DNA of 64,000 nt from an uncultured Microbacteriaceae bacterium. GTDB lineage: Bacteria > Actinomycetota > Actinomycetes > Actinomycetales > Microbacteriaceae. Made by a program: the position numbers and the translations under genes. The stretch's first letter is position 1; each line of letters begins with the position of its first letter. This document shows positions 24,680 to 33,096 of this stretch, piece after piece. The notes below the pieces were generated by a model. That model saw nothing but the letters and a program-made list of their open reading frames with translations. It ran no database searches and was not told the origin of the DNA. The stretch lies in contig CANKXX010000003.1 in assembly GCA_947487835.1 (NCBI GenBank), positions 62,001 through 126,000 of the forward strand, given 5' to 3'.

Positions 24680-27378
24680 CGATCGCACCGATGGCCAACG
24701 CCGGCTGGGGCGGCAACGCGCCCCGCCCGACCTCGGGCGAGCGCCCGGCGGCCACGCCGGACCGCACGATCCACATGATCGGCAACGCGCACCTCGACCC
24801 GGTCTGGCTCTGGCCGTGGCAGGAGGGGTACCAGGAGGCGCGGGCCACGTTCTGGTCGGCGATCCACCGCATGGACGAGTACCAGGACTTCGTCTTCACC
24901 TGCGACCAGGTCGTGCTGCTCAGCTGGGTGGAGGAGTCCGACCCCGAGCTGTTCGAGCGCATCCGCGAGCGCGAGGCGGAGGGCCGCTGGGTCAACGCCG
25001 GCGGCTGGTGGGTGGAGCCGGACTGCAACCTGCCCATGGGCGAAAGCTTCGTGCGGCAGGGCCTGTACGGGCAGCGGTACCTGCTGTCCCGCTTCGGTCG
25101 CATGGCGACGGTCGGCATGAACGTCGACCCGTTCGGGCACAACGGGATGCTGCCGCAGATCCTCCGGGGGCAGGGCATGGACTCCTACATGTTCCTCCGC
25201 CCGGGCCCCCACGAGAGCGACTTCGACGAGACCCTGTTCTGGTGGGAGTCGCCGGACGGCAGCCGGGTGCTGGCGTACCGCATCCCCTACGAGTACGGCA
25301 GCCCCGCCGGCTCCATCGACGGCCAGACCGACAAGGCGCTCGGCCAGCTCGACAAGGGCCTCGGCGACCTCATGGTCTTCTACGGCGTCGGTAACCACGG
25401 CGGCGGCCCCACGAAGGCGAACATCGAGTCGATCTACCGCTACGACCGGATGGGCTCCTTCGGCCGCATGGTCATGTCCTCCCCGCGCACCTACTTCGAC
25501 GGGGTGCTCGCCCGCGGCGAGCGCTTCCTCGACGGCCTCGCCGTGCGCCGTCACGACATGCAGATGCACGCGCGGGGCTGCTACTCCGCACACTCGGGCA
25601 TCAAGGCGTGGCAGAAGCGCGCCCAGTTCGCCCTGCTGTCCGCCGAGCGCTGGGCGGCGATCACCGCGGTCCGCGGCGACGTGGACTACCCCCGCGACCA
25701 GCTCGAGACGGCGTGGAAGCAGGTGCTGTTCAATCAGTTCCACGACGTGCTGCCCGGATCGGCCATCGAGCCCTCCTACGACGACGCGCGAGACCAGCTG
25801 GGCGAGGCGGTCTCGATCGCCAAGCGCATCCTGGTGCGCGCCCACAACGTGCTCGCCCGGCAGGTCGCGGTGCCGTTCGAGGAGGGCACGCAGCCCGTCC
25901 TCGTCTTCAACCCGCACCCGTGGCCGGTGTCCACGGACGTCGAGCTGCACTACGGCGCCCAGCGCGGCGGCACGCACGTCGTCGACGACACGGGCGCCCG
26001 CGCGCTCGCCCAGAGGACCCAGTCGACGGCGACGACGGACGACGTCAGCCGCGGCGCCGTCGTCTTCCGCGCCGACCTCCCCGCCCTCGGCTACCGGCTC
26101 TACCGGCTCCGGCCGGGAATCGCGGCGGAGGGCCCGTGGAGCGGCGGGACGCCCCGGCCCCTCAGCGTCGGCGACACCGTGCTCGAGAACGACCTCGTCC
26201 GCATCGAGCTGGACCCCGAGACGGGCTGGATCCGCTCCTACCGGGACAAGGGCACCGGGCTCGACGTGATGGACGGCGTCGACGGCCGGTCGCACACCCA
26301 GGTGTGCGAGGACCCGACCGACACCTGGGGTCACCGGGTCGTCTCGTACGCCTGGCCGGGCGCGCCCATGACCCTCGACCGCGTCGTGATCCGGGAGACC
26401 GGTCCGCTGCGCTCGCGGGTGCGGATCGAGCGCTCCTGGGACGCGTCGACGCTGGTGGAGGAGCTCGTGCTCGACCATGACTCCGCGGTGCTGCGGGTGA
26501 ACGTGACCCTGGACTGGCGGGAGAAGGCGCACCTCCTGAAGCTGCGCTTCCCCACGGCCCTGGCCGATCCGGCGGCGACCTACGAGATCCCGTTCGGCTC
26601 GATCGGCAAGGAGGCGGACGGGGCGGAGGAGCCGGCGCAGGGCTGGGTGGACGTCAGCGGCACGCTCGACGGCCGCCCCGCCGGTCTCACGGTGGTCGCG
26701 ACGAACAAGCACGCCTTCGACGTGTCGTCGGGCGATCAGGTCAGCATCGGCATGACCGCAACGCGGAGCCCGGTCTACTCCTGGCACGACCCGCGGCTGC
26801 TCGACCCCGACGGGGTCTACAGCTTCCAGGACCAGGGCGTCCAGCGCTTCAGCTACGAGCTCGTCCCGCACGCCGGCGACTGGCGGGCGGCGCAGCCCAC
26901 TCGCCGCGCCATCCTGCTCGGCTCTCCCGTGCGCGCGATGCTCGAGTCGTCCCACGGCGGCTCGCTGCCCGCGGTGCACTCGTTCGCCTCGGACGGCGGC
27001 GGTGCCGTGCTCGTGACCGCGATCAAGGGCACCGAGGACGCCGTGGCGGACCCCGGCACCGGCACGGCCGACCTCATCGTGCGGGCCGTGGAGACGCGCG
27101 GCGAGGGCGGGGTGGCCCGCATCGAGCTGCCGGTGGTCGACCGGGTACTCGAGGAGCGCTTCGGCCCGAACCAGATCCGCGGGTTCCGCGTGCCGCGCGA
27201 TCCGTCGCGTCCGGTCGTCGAGGTGGACCTGCTGGAGCGTCCCGTGACGAACGCCACCGGCCGGCCGGCGCCGGACGCCAGCCCGGAGACCGGCACGACC
27301 GAGGACCGGACGCCGCTGCCCGAGCCGGGCGGCGAGGACCTGGCGAACTCGGCGGCCGCAACCGCCCGCGACGCCTGA
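24676..27378 (+). CDS. Alpha-mannosidase, glycoside hydrolase family 38
   Basis: 900 residues, no signal peptide, so it acts on imported oligosaccharides. The GH38 zinc motif HLD (residues 39-41) lies in GNAHLDPVWLWPWQEG. The catalytic nucleophile is probably Asp151 in GMNVDPFGHNG. The middle domain and C-terminal beta-sandwich have the family layout. The GTG at 24676 overlaps the SIS stop (GTGA) with GGGAG upstream. It removes alpha-linked mannose, retaining configuration. Last gene of the plus-strand run; two strong hairpins follow. Confidence 0.95.
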   Translation: MTIAPMANAGWGGNAPRPTSGERPAATPDRTIHMIGNAHLDPVWLWPWQEGYQEARATFWSAIHRMDEYQDFVFTCDQVVLLSWVEESDPELFERIREREAEGRWVNAGGWWVEPDCNLPMGESFVRQGLYGQRYLLSRFGRMATVGMNVDPFGHNGMLPQILRGQGMDSYMFLRPGPHESDFDETLFWWESPDGSRVLAYRIPYEYGSPAGSIDGQTDKALGQLDKGLGDLMVFYGVGNHGGGPTKANIESIYRYDRMGSFGRMVMSSPRTYFDGVLARGERFLDGLAVRRHDMQMHARGCYSAHSGIKAWQKRAQFALLSAERWAAITAVRGDVDYPRDQLETAWKQVLFNQFHDVLPGSAIEPSYDDARDQLGEAVSIAKRILVRAHNVLARQVAVPFEEGTQPVLVFNPHPWPVSTDVELHYGAQRGGTHVVDDTGARALAQRTQSTATTDDVSRGAVVFRADLPALGYRLYRLRPGIAAEGPWSGGTPRPLSVGDTVLENDLVRIELDPETGWIRSYRDKGTGLDVMDGVDGRSHTQVCEDPTDTWGHRVVSYAWPGAPMTLDRVVIRETGPLRSRVRIERSWDASTLVEELVLDHDSAVLRVNVTLDWREKAHLLKLRFPTALADPAATYEIPFGSIGKEADGAEEPAQGWVDVSGTLDGRPAGLTVVATNKHAFDVSSGDQVSIGMTATRSPVYSWHDPRLLDPDGVYSFQDQGVQRFSYELVPHAGDWRAAQPTRRAILLGSPVRAMLESSHGGSLPAVHSFASDGGGAVLVTAIKGTEDAVADPGTGTADLIVRAVETRGEGGVARIELPVVDRVLEERFGPNQIRGFRVPRDPSRPVVEVDLLERPVTNATGRPAPDASPETGTTEDRTPLPEPGGEDLANSAAATARDA

Positions 27379-27389
27379 ACCCCTCCCCG

Positions 27390-27414
27390 CCGCCCCTCGG
27401 TCGCCGAGGGGCGG
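27390..27414. terminator. Bidirectional terminator hairpin 1
   Basis: CCGCCCCTCGG and CCGAGGGGCGG, 11-bp perfect arms with a three-base loop, between convergent mannosidase genes. Confidence 0.8.
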
Positions 27415-27421
27415 AGGAGGC

Positions 27422-27453
27422 GCGGCGCCCGGCCCCGGCAGGCCGGGCGCCGC
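27422..27453. terminator. Bidirectional terminator hairpin 2
   Basis: GCGGCGCCCGGCC and GGCCGGGCGCCGC, 13-bp perfect arms with a six-base loop, ending three bases before the stop of the second GH38 gene. Confidence 0.8.
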
Positions 27454-27455
27454 CG

Positions 27456-30023
27456 CTACCCGCGGGTGCGACGCAGGTGCACGTCCGCCACGCCGAGGGC
27501 CCCGAGCGGCACGGACCTGCCGCCCATCACGCCGGGGCGGTCCCAGTCGACGGTGGCCGTGAGCGGGTCGCCCGTGATGTTCCGCAGCCGCACCCGGACC
27601 GACCCGTCCTCGAGCGGCCGCAGCTCGGCGAGCACCCGATCGGCTGGCTCGACCGTCAGGCCGCCCCGGCCGCGCATCCGGACGGGTCCGACGTACTGCC
27701 GCGCCAGCAGGGGGTCCAGCAGGTCGCGCCCGTGCACGCGCACGTCCTCCCGGGTCACCGCGCCCTCCCGCGGGAAAAAGCGGTAGCGGTAGGTCCCCGT
27801 GCCCTCCTGCCGGGCCTGGAAGTTCGTGAAGTGCAGGTTGTTCATCAGCCAGCTGTTCACCGACCCGCCCGATGCCACGAGCACCCGCGCCCACTCCCCG
27901 GTGTGGATGCCGCCGAGCTGCACCAGCGGGGCGTCCACGCTGCCCCAGACGATGCCGTGATCCGCGCCCACGACGCCGACGGCGTGCTGGATGGAGTACC
28001 AGTCCTTACTCGTGTCGGGCAGTTGCTCCCGGTCCGCGGCGTACACCGCGCCGGCCGTCTCGAGGAGGAACTCCGGCCCGTCGACGGCGAAGGGGAAGGC
28101 CACGAACACGCTTTCCGGCCCGAATCGCTCCGGCTTGACGAGGCCGACCTCGAGGTCGATCGCCTCGGTCGCGGAATGCAGGGTGAGCACGGTCCGGATG
28201 CTCGGCACCCCGGCGACGCTCGACTCCCAGGCGATCGACACGAAACCGTCGCCCTCGAGGACGACGGGCTCGGCATCCCCCGCGGCGGCCGTGCGCACGA
28301 ACTCCGGGCCGGGATGGTCGGGGTGGAAGTCCTTCGGATTGCGGGTCACCATCGGGTGCGTGCTGTCCGGCGGCACCGTCTCCACGACCACGGCACCGAG
28401 CCCGTGCCCGATCGCCGAATCCACGAGCTCGCGGTCCGAGCGCAGGTCGATCAGGGACACGACACCGCCGCGGGCCGGGTCCACGCGCACCCGGTAGCGG
28501 TCCGTCTCGATCGACCGGGACTCCCCCCGCTCGATGGGCGCCGCGGGCACCGGCAGGACGGCGGAGCCGAACGCGGGCACGGTCGCGACGACCCGGGCCA
28601 GCCGGGACCCGGCGATCTCGACGAGCACGGGTTCCGTGCGCTCCCGTTCGGTCGGGTTGAACACGGCGATCATGTCTGCCGCGGCGCCGTCGGTCGCGGT
28701 CGCGTCAGCCGGTGCGCCGTCGGCCGGCGCGGCGTCGGGCGGCGTGCCGTCGGGCGCGGCGCCGGCGTCGACCGGACCGCTGGCGAGCACGCGGAAGAAT
28801 CCCTCGACGGCCAGGTCGCGGGCCCAGTCGTACGCGTCGTAGGCGAAGCCGGCTTTGGCGTTCGCGTGCGAGTGACTGAAGGTGGAGTGCGGCTTGGAGT
28901 ACGTCTCCCAGGAGCCCCAGGTGTGCTCGCCGTAGAGCAGCAGCTGCTCGTCGACATGGCCGAGGCGCTCGGCGATCTCGCTCCGGCTGCGGAGCCGCAC
29001 CGGCCCGCGCCGGTAGCCGAGCACGGTGGCCAGGGCGGGATCACCGTCGCCTTCGCCGTCACCGCGCAACGCCGCGATACCCAGCGTCGCGGCGGCCGCC
29101 CGGGCAAGGGATCGCGCCTCGCGGTAGACGGCGACGTCCCGAGCCGTCGACCCGTGGCCGTGCGACCACCAGTCCGACCACTCCCCGCGCACGACGGGCA
29201 CGTCGGCCTGGCGGGCCTGGGCGGCGAGCAGGTCGAGGGCCTCGTCGACGGTGGCGGTGCGCATCCGCACGTCCGGGTGGCGGGTGTTCCAGTGCCGCAC
29301 GACGTCGAGGAAGAGCGCGGTCGGCCACCGGTTGTCGTTCGCGGCGTGCACCAGGGCCGTGTCGTAGGGGTAGTCGTCGCGGGCGGCCAGCTCGTCGAGG
29401 AACTCCCCGATGTGCCGCTCGGCCCGGTCGACATCGCCGTCGATGATGCCCCACTCCTCGCCGAAGCCGTAGTGCGTAGAGAGCCAGGTGAAGACGCGGT
29501 CGCCCCGCGGACCCTCCCACCAGAAGCCTGTGGGCTGCCGGAAGGGCGCGCGGCCGTGGTCCGGGTTCAGCGCCATCAGCAGCCGGTCGATGCCCGCATC
29601 CCGCATCGCCGTGACGGCGCCCCAGGCGATGCCGTTCACATCGCCGTGCTGCTCGGTGCGGACGGGGATGCCCGCGATCGCGAACTCCCGCAGCCGGTCG
29701 TAGGCGGCGCCGAACTCGGCGTCCGAGGGGAGCTGCGTCATATTGAGGTAGCCGCCGGTCACCGAGATCCGTCCCGACGCCACGAGCCTGCAGAGCCGCT
29801 GCACCTCGCGCTCGTCCGCGGTGCGCAGGAAGTTCAGGACCGGGCGGGCCACCTCGAAGGTCCAGCGGAACGCGTCGTCGCCCTCCGTCGGGTCCTCGTC
29901 GCACAGGTCGAGCACCCGTGACACGATCCGCCGGTGCGCGTCGTCGACGAGGCGCGGGCTGTTCGTGTAGCCGACGTCGTGATGCGTGTGCCCGAGGAGT
30001 AGAACTGAACGGATAGCCGACAT
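27456..30023 (-). CDS. Divergent GH38-like glycoside hydrolase
   Basis: 855 residues, cytoplasmic. The N-terminus LLLGHTHHDVGYTNSPRLVDDAH carries an HHD zinc motif (residues 14-16) like that of GH38 but followed by VGYTN instead of the usual PxWLW. QHGDVNGIAWG is a possible nucleophile region. A beta-sandwich C-terminal half with RGGVVSLIDLRSDRELVD resembles the GH38 C-terminal domain. The ATG at 30023 has AAGGG six bases upstream. A LacI-type operator lies 17-34 bases before the start. It is likely to cleave a different mannoside linkage from the enzyme encoded opposite (inference). A low-complexity Ala/Asp/Gly/Pro insert lies in the middle (around 28680-28770). Confidence 0.85.
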   Translation of the reverse strand: MSAIRSVLLLGHTHHDVGYTNSPRLVDDAHRRIVSRVLDLCDEDPTEGDDAFRWTFEVARPVLNFLRTADEREVQRLCRLVASGRISVTGGYLNMTQLPSDAEFGAAYDRLREFAIAGIPVRTEQHGDVNGIAWGAVTAMRDAGIDRLLMALNPDHGRAPFRQPTGFWWEGPRGDRVFTWLSTHYGFGEEWGIIDGDVDRAERHIGEFLDELAARDDYPYDTALVHAANDNRWPTALFLDVVRHWNTRHPDVRMRTATVDEALDLLAAQARQADVPVVRGEWSDWWSHGHGSTARDVAVYREARSLARAAAATLGIAALRGDGEGDGDPALATVLGYRRGPVRLRSRSEIAERLGHVDEQLLLYGEHTWGSWETYSKPHSTFSHSHANAKAGFAYDAYDWARDLAVEGFFRVLASGPVDAGAAPDGTPPDAAPADGAPADATATDGAAADMIAVFNPTERERTEPVLVEIAGSRLARVVATVPAFGSAVLPVPAAPIERGESRSIETDRYRVRVDPARGGVVSLIDLRSDRELVDSAIGHGLGAVVVETVPPDSTHPMVTRNPKDFHPDHPGPEFVRTAAAGDAEPVVLEGDGFVSIAWESSVAGVPSIRTVLTLHSATEAIDLEVGLVKPERFGPESVFVAFPFAVDGPEFLLETAGAVYAADREQLPDTSKDWYSIQHAVGVVGADHGIVWGSVDAPLVQLGGIHTGEWARVLVASGGSVNSWLMNNLHFTNFQARQEGTGTYRYRFFPREGAVTREDVRVHGRDLLDPLLARQYVGPVRMRGRGGLTVEPADRVLAELRPLEDGSVRVRLRNITGDPLTATVDWDRPGVMGGRSVPLGALGVADVHLRRTRG

Positions 30024-30039
30024 GCTCGCCCTTCGCCGA

Positions 30040-30057
30040 TGTGGCATCGTTGCCACA
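30040..30057 (-). promoter_or_regulatory. LacI-type operator
   Basis: TGTGGCATCGTTGCCACA, identical to the site at 34190. It lies just downstream of a minus-strand -10 box and upstream of the divergent GH38 gene. Confidence 0.88.
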
Positions 30058-30060
30058 CCG

Positions 30061-30090
30061 AGCCTAGCCAGCGGCAACCGGGCTGATCAA
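30061..30090 (-). promoter_or_regulatory. Promoter of the divergent GH38 gene
   Basis: On the minus strand TTGATC (30090-30085), an 18-base spacer and TAGGCT (30066-30061), with the operator three bases further on. Same -35/-10/operator order as at 22982 and 34216. Confidence 0.65.
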
Positions 30091-30140
30091 GCGCGAATAA
30101 CGGTTCTCCAACGGTATGACACCCCCCGGCGGGGCGAGTC

Positions 30141-30169
30141 TTGTCTGCACATGGTGCCTGCACTAGCTT
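30141..30169 (+). promoter_or_regulatory. Candidate promoter of the binding-protein gene
   Basis: TTGTCT (30141-30146), 17 bases, TAGCTT (30164-30169). No copy of the LacI-type operator follows; GCAACATGGAAAGGATTCC lies just downstream and could be another control site. Confidence 0.5.
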
Positions 30170-30276
30170 GCAACATGGAAAGGATTCCACGCCTCGTGGC
30201 GCCTTTCATACTTCCGGGTACGGTCCGGAGTGGGTCGCGATGACGCAATCCACGACTCCATCGAAGGGAAGAACTG

Positions 30277-31656
30277 ATGACTAAGAGGCAGAGGGTCCTC
30301 GCCACGTTCGCGATGACCGCGTCCGTGGTGGTGCTCGCCGGCTGCGGTGGTGGTGGCGGCGGCGGAAACGCCGCGAGCGAGGAGGTCGACTTCTCGGCGG
30401 CGCCCACGGGCGCGCTGAACGCGTGGGGCTTCGAGAACGCGGACGACGTCGGCCAGGCCCGACTCGACTACGCGGCGGAGCAGCTCTCCGACGTCGACAT
30501 CAAGATCGAGGCGACGGCGTTCGACGCGCAGAAGTTCACGGCCGCCACCGCGAGCGGCCAGGTGCCCGACGTCGTGCAGATGAGCTCCCAGTTCGTCGGC
30601 ACCTACGCGGCGAAGGACCTGATCCTGCCGCTCGACGACTGCCTCTCGGCCAACGACGTCGAGTCGAGCCACTGGTACGACTCGGTGATCGAGGACGTGA
30701 CCTACGACGACAGCATCTACGCGGTGCCGCAGTTCTACCAGCCGCCGGCGATCATCGTGAACACGCGACTCCTCGAGGCCGCGGGTCTCGCGCCCGAGGA
30801 CATCGACACCTCCGACCACGAGGGCCTGGTCTCCCAGGTCGCCTCGCTCTACAAGGAGAGCGGCGGCAACCCGTCGACGCTCGGCATGAACCCCGACCTC
30901 CCCGGACTCGCCGGTCTGTGGTTCCTGGGCAACGGCGGCTCGATCATGGACGACGAGGGCAAGCCGACGCTCGACGACCCCAAGAACGTGGAGACGCTCG
31001 AGTTCCTCAAGGAGCTCACGGACGCTCAGGGTGGCTACGCCAAGGTCAAGAGCTTCATCGACACGTTCGACATGTTCGGCGCCGAGAACCAGTACGTGAA
31101 GGACCAGGTCGCGTCGGGCATCTACGCGCAGTGGTACCCCAACGTGCTCGCGGCGACGCAGGCGAACATCACCATCAACGCCGTTCCGTTCAAGGACCAG
31201 GACGGCAACCCGTTCACGGTCGCCAGCGGCACCGCGTTCGTCGTGCCGAAGGGCGCGAAGAACCCGGCCGCGGCGTGTGCATGGGCGCTCGGCCTCACCT
31301 CGGACGAGGCGTGGATGGCGGCCGGCGACGCCCGTGCCACGACGATCGAGGAGGACCCGGACCCCAACCGCATGAACACCGGCCTCTTCACCGGCTCCCC
31401 CACCGCTGACCAGGCGATCCGCGAGAAGTACGTGGTGCCCACGGGCAACGCCGGCTTCGACCAGGTCATCAACACCTACTACGAGGTCGTGGGTGAGGGC
31501 CGGTCCTTCGGCTCCTCCGCCGCGGGCCAGGAGATCCAGACCGAGCTGCAGACCGGCGTGACCGCCGCCCTCAACGGTGAGAAGTCGCCGGAGGAGGCGC
31601 TGGCCGACGCTCAGCAGGCCGCTCAGCGGGCCTGGGACCAGACGACCGGCAACTAA
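30277..31656 (+). CDS. Carbohydrate ABC transporter substrate-binding lipoprotein (family 1)
   Basis: 459 residues. The signal peptide ends in the lipobox VLAGC (Cys about residue 24), followed by a flexible Gly-rich linker, so it is anchored outside the membrane. The body has the features of family 1 solute-binding proteins for oligosaccharides (PDVVQMSSQFVGTYAAKDLILPLD near the N-terminus and NPAAACAWALGLTSDEA near the C-terminus). ATG with GAAGGGAAGAAC upstream. Convergent with two permease genes that lack their own binding protein, so the three form one importer, presumably for mannosides. No ATPase gene is nearby; a shared MsiK-type ATPase elsewhere is likely, as in many actinobacteria. 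Confidence 0.9.
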   Translation: MTKRQRVLATFAMTASVVVLAGCGGGGGGGNAASEEVDFSAAPTGALNAWGFENADDVGQARLDYAAEQLSDVDIKIEATAFDAQKFTAATASGQVPDVVQMSSQFVGTYAAKDLILPLDDCLSANDVESSHWYDSVIEDVTYDDSIYAVPQFYQPPAIIVNTRLLEAAGLAPEDIDTSDHEGLVSQVASLYKESGGNPSTLGMNPDLPGLAGLWFLGNGGSIMDDEGKPTLDDPKNVETLEFLKELTDAQGGYAKVKSFIDTFDMFGAENQYVKDQVASGIYAQWYPNVLAATQANITINAVPFKDQDGNPFTVASGTAFVVPKGAKNPAAACAWALGLTSDEAWMAAGDARATTIEEDPDPNRMNTGLFTGSPTADQAIREKYVVPTGNAGFDQVINTYYEVVGEGRSFGSSAAGQEIQTELQTGVTAALNGEKSPEEALADAQQAAQRAWDQTTGN

Positions 31657-31687
31657 GTACTCGATAGTCGCCGTACGGCGCATACAG

Positions 31688-31715
31688 GGGCGGTCCTCTT
31701 TCGGGAGGGCCGCCC
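31688..31715 (+). terminator. Terminator after the binding-protein gene
   Basis: GGGCGGTCCTC pairs with GAGGGCCGCCC with one mismatch across a short loop, followed by TTCGTCGTG. Confidence 0.7.
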
Positions 31716-31761
31716 TTCGTCGTGCGTGTGGGGGTGCGATGCGGGGCGGGGCCCTGCCCGG

Positions 31762-31845
31762 AACGCAATTCAGCAGATCCTGGTCGACACGCCGTCTCCG
31801 CGTTCCCGCGACCGGCGTGTCCCGAAGGATCTGCTGAATTGCGTT
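31762..31845. repeat. Two-step palindromic element, copy 1
   Basis: Perfect 19-base outer arms AACGCAATTCAGCAGATCC (31762-31780) and its complement (31827-31845), with inner arms CGACACGCCG / CGGCGTGTC. It lies between convergent genes. Confidence 0.9.
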
Positions 31846-31916
31846 GTGAGGTAGGCGCGACGGCGGAACCACAGGCGCTGAGCCGTCGAAGCGACGCACC
31901 ATCCGCGGGTCGGCCC

Positions 31917-31943
31917 GCGTCCCTTCGACAAGCTCAGGGACCG
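31917..31943 (-). repeat. Dispersed GGTCCCTGAGC...GTCGAAGG repeat, reverse copy
   Basis: GTCCCTTCGACAAGCTCAGGGACCG, located between the two palindromic elements. Confidence 0.8.
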
Positions 31944-31961
31944 TATCCCCCTCCCCCAAGC

Positions 31962-32046
31962 GACGCAATTCAGCAGACCCCGGCCCGACACGCCGGCCCG
32001 GCGCACCATCGAACGGCGTGTCGTGGAGGATCTGCTGAATTGCGTT
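31962..32046. repeat. Two-step palindromic element, copy 2
   Basis: Outer arms GACGCAATTCAGCAGACCC (31962-31980) and GGATCTGCTGAATTGCGTT (32028-32046), inner arms CGACACGCCG / CGGCGTGTCG. Arms match copy 1 almost exactly; the loop differs. Confidence 0.9.
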
Positions 32047-32103
32047 CCTGACCACCCACGCACCTGACCGGCCGCGCGCACCACCCATACGAGCCGCGGA
32101 CAC

Positions 32104-32141
32104 GAAGGAGGGGACCCGCCTCTCGGCGGGTCCCCTCCTTC
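32104..32141 (-). terminator. Terminator of the permease operon
   Basis: A 17-bp perfect stem (left arm GAAGGAGGGGACCCGCC) with a four-base loop, eight bases beyond the minus-strand permease stop. Confidence 0.9.
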
Positions 32142-32148
32142 CGTGCGA

Positions 32149-33096
32149 TCAGCCCTTGCGGCCCTGGGTCGCGATGCCCTCGATGAAGTACCGCTGGCCC
32201 GCGGCGAACAGGATCAGCATCGGCATCGTCACGATGAGCGCCGCCACCATCACCCACTGGTAGTCGCCCTGGCCACCGTTGCCGGGGCTGAAGGCGGTCA
32301 TGGCGTAGGAGATGCCGAGCGGCACCGTGAAGTTCTCCACCGCACCGAAGTTCAGGTAGATGAGCGGTGCCTGCAGGTTGTTCCAGCTGGCCTGGAACTC
32401 GAAGATGAACACGATGATGAACGACGGGATGGACAGCGGCACGGCGATGCGCCAGAACATGCCCCAGTAGCTCGCGCCGTCGACGCGGGCCGCCTCGAAC
32501 AGCTCCCGCGGCAGCCCGAGGAAGAACTGCCGTTGCAGGAAGATGTAGAACGCCGAGCCGAACAGGTTCGCGCCCCACAGCGGCACGGTGGTGCCGATCA
32601 TGCCGAGGTTGTTCCAGATGAGGTACGTCGGGATGAGCGTGACCGCGCCCGGCAGCATCATCGTCGCGAGGACGAGGCCGAACAGCAGGTCGCGCCCGGG
32701 GAACTTGAAGTACGCGAAGCCGAACGCCACGACGGAGCTCGAGAGCGTCACGAGCCCGGCCGCCAGCACCGCGATGAGGATGCTGTTGCCCATCCAGTTG
32801 AGCAGCGGCAGCTTGTCCCAGACCTCCGCGTAGTTCTGCGGGCTGAACGTCTTGGGGATGAGCGAGTTGTCGAACACCTCGCCGCGCGGCTTGAAGCTCG
32901 CCGAGATCAGCCAGAGGAACGGGTAGAGGAAGGCGAGGGCGAAGCCGGTGAGCAGCGTCCACAGGGCGATGCGGCCGGCCACGCTGCGCACGGCACGACC
33001 CGGCGACGCGGGGCTCTTGCCGCCCGCCTGCTGCATGCCGACGGCTTGGACCCGGGGGTCGACGGTGGCGTTGCTGGTGCCGAGAGTGGTGGTCAT
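32149..33096 (-). CDS. Carbohydrate ABC transporter permease (MalG type)
   Basis: 315 residues, six hydrophobic segments, and the EAA loop (ELFEAARVDGASYWGMFWRI, about two thirds along) that docks the ATPase. Belongs to the second-permease group of CUT1 sugar importers. The ATG at 33096 overlaps the stop of the first permease gene (ATGA); the longer open frame upstream is the overlap with that gene in another frame. Works with the permease upstream and the lipoprotein encoded opposite. Confidence 0.93.
   Translation of the reverse strand: MTTTLGTSNATVDPRVQAVGMQQAGGKSPASPGRAVRSVAGRIALWTLLTGFALAFLYPFLWLISASFKPRGEVFDNSLIPKTFSPQNYAEVWDKLPLLNWMGNSILIAVLAAGLVTLSSSVVAFGFAYFKFPGRDLLFGLVLATMMLPGAVTLIPTYLIWNNLGMIGTTVPLWGANLFGSAFYIFLQRQFFLGLPRELFEAARVDGASYWGMFWRIAVPLSIPSFIIVFIFEFQASWNNLQAPLIYLNFGAVENFTVPLGISYAMTAFSPGNGGQGDYQWVMVAALIVTMPMLILFAAGQRYFIEGIATQGRKG

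Noticed and set aside
31577-32103. Short frames between the binding-protein and permease genes
   Set aside because: They read through terminators and palindromic repeats; no ribosome-binding sites or conserved content.
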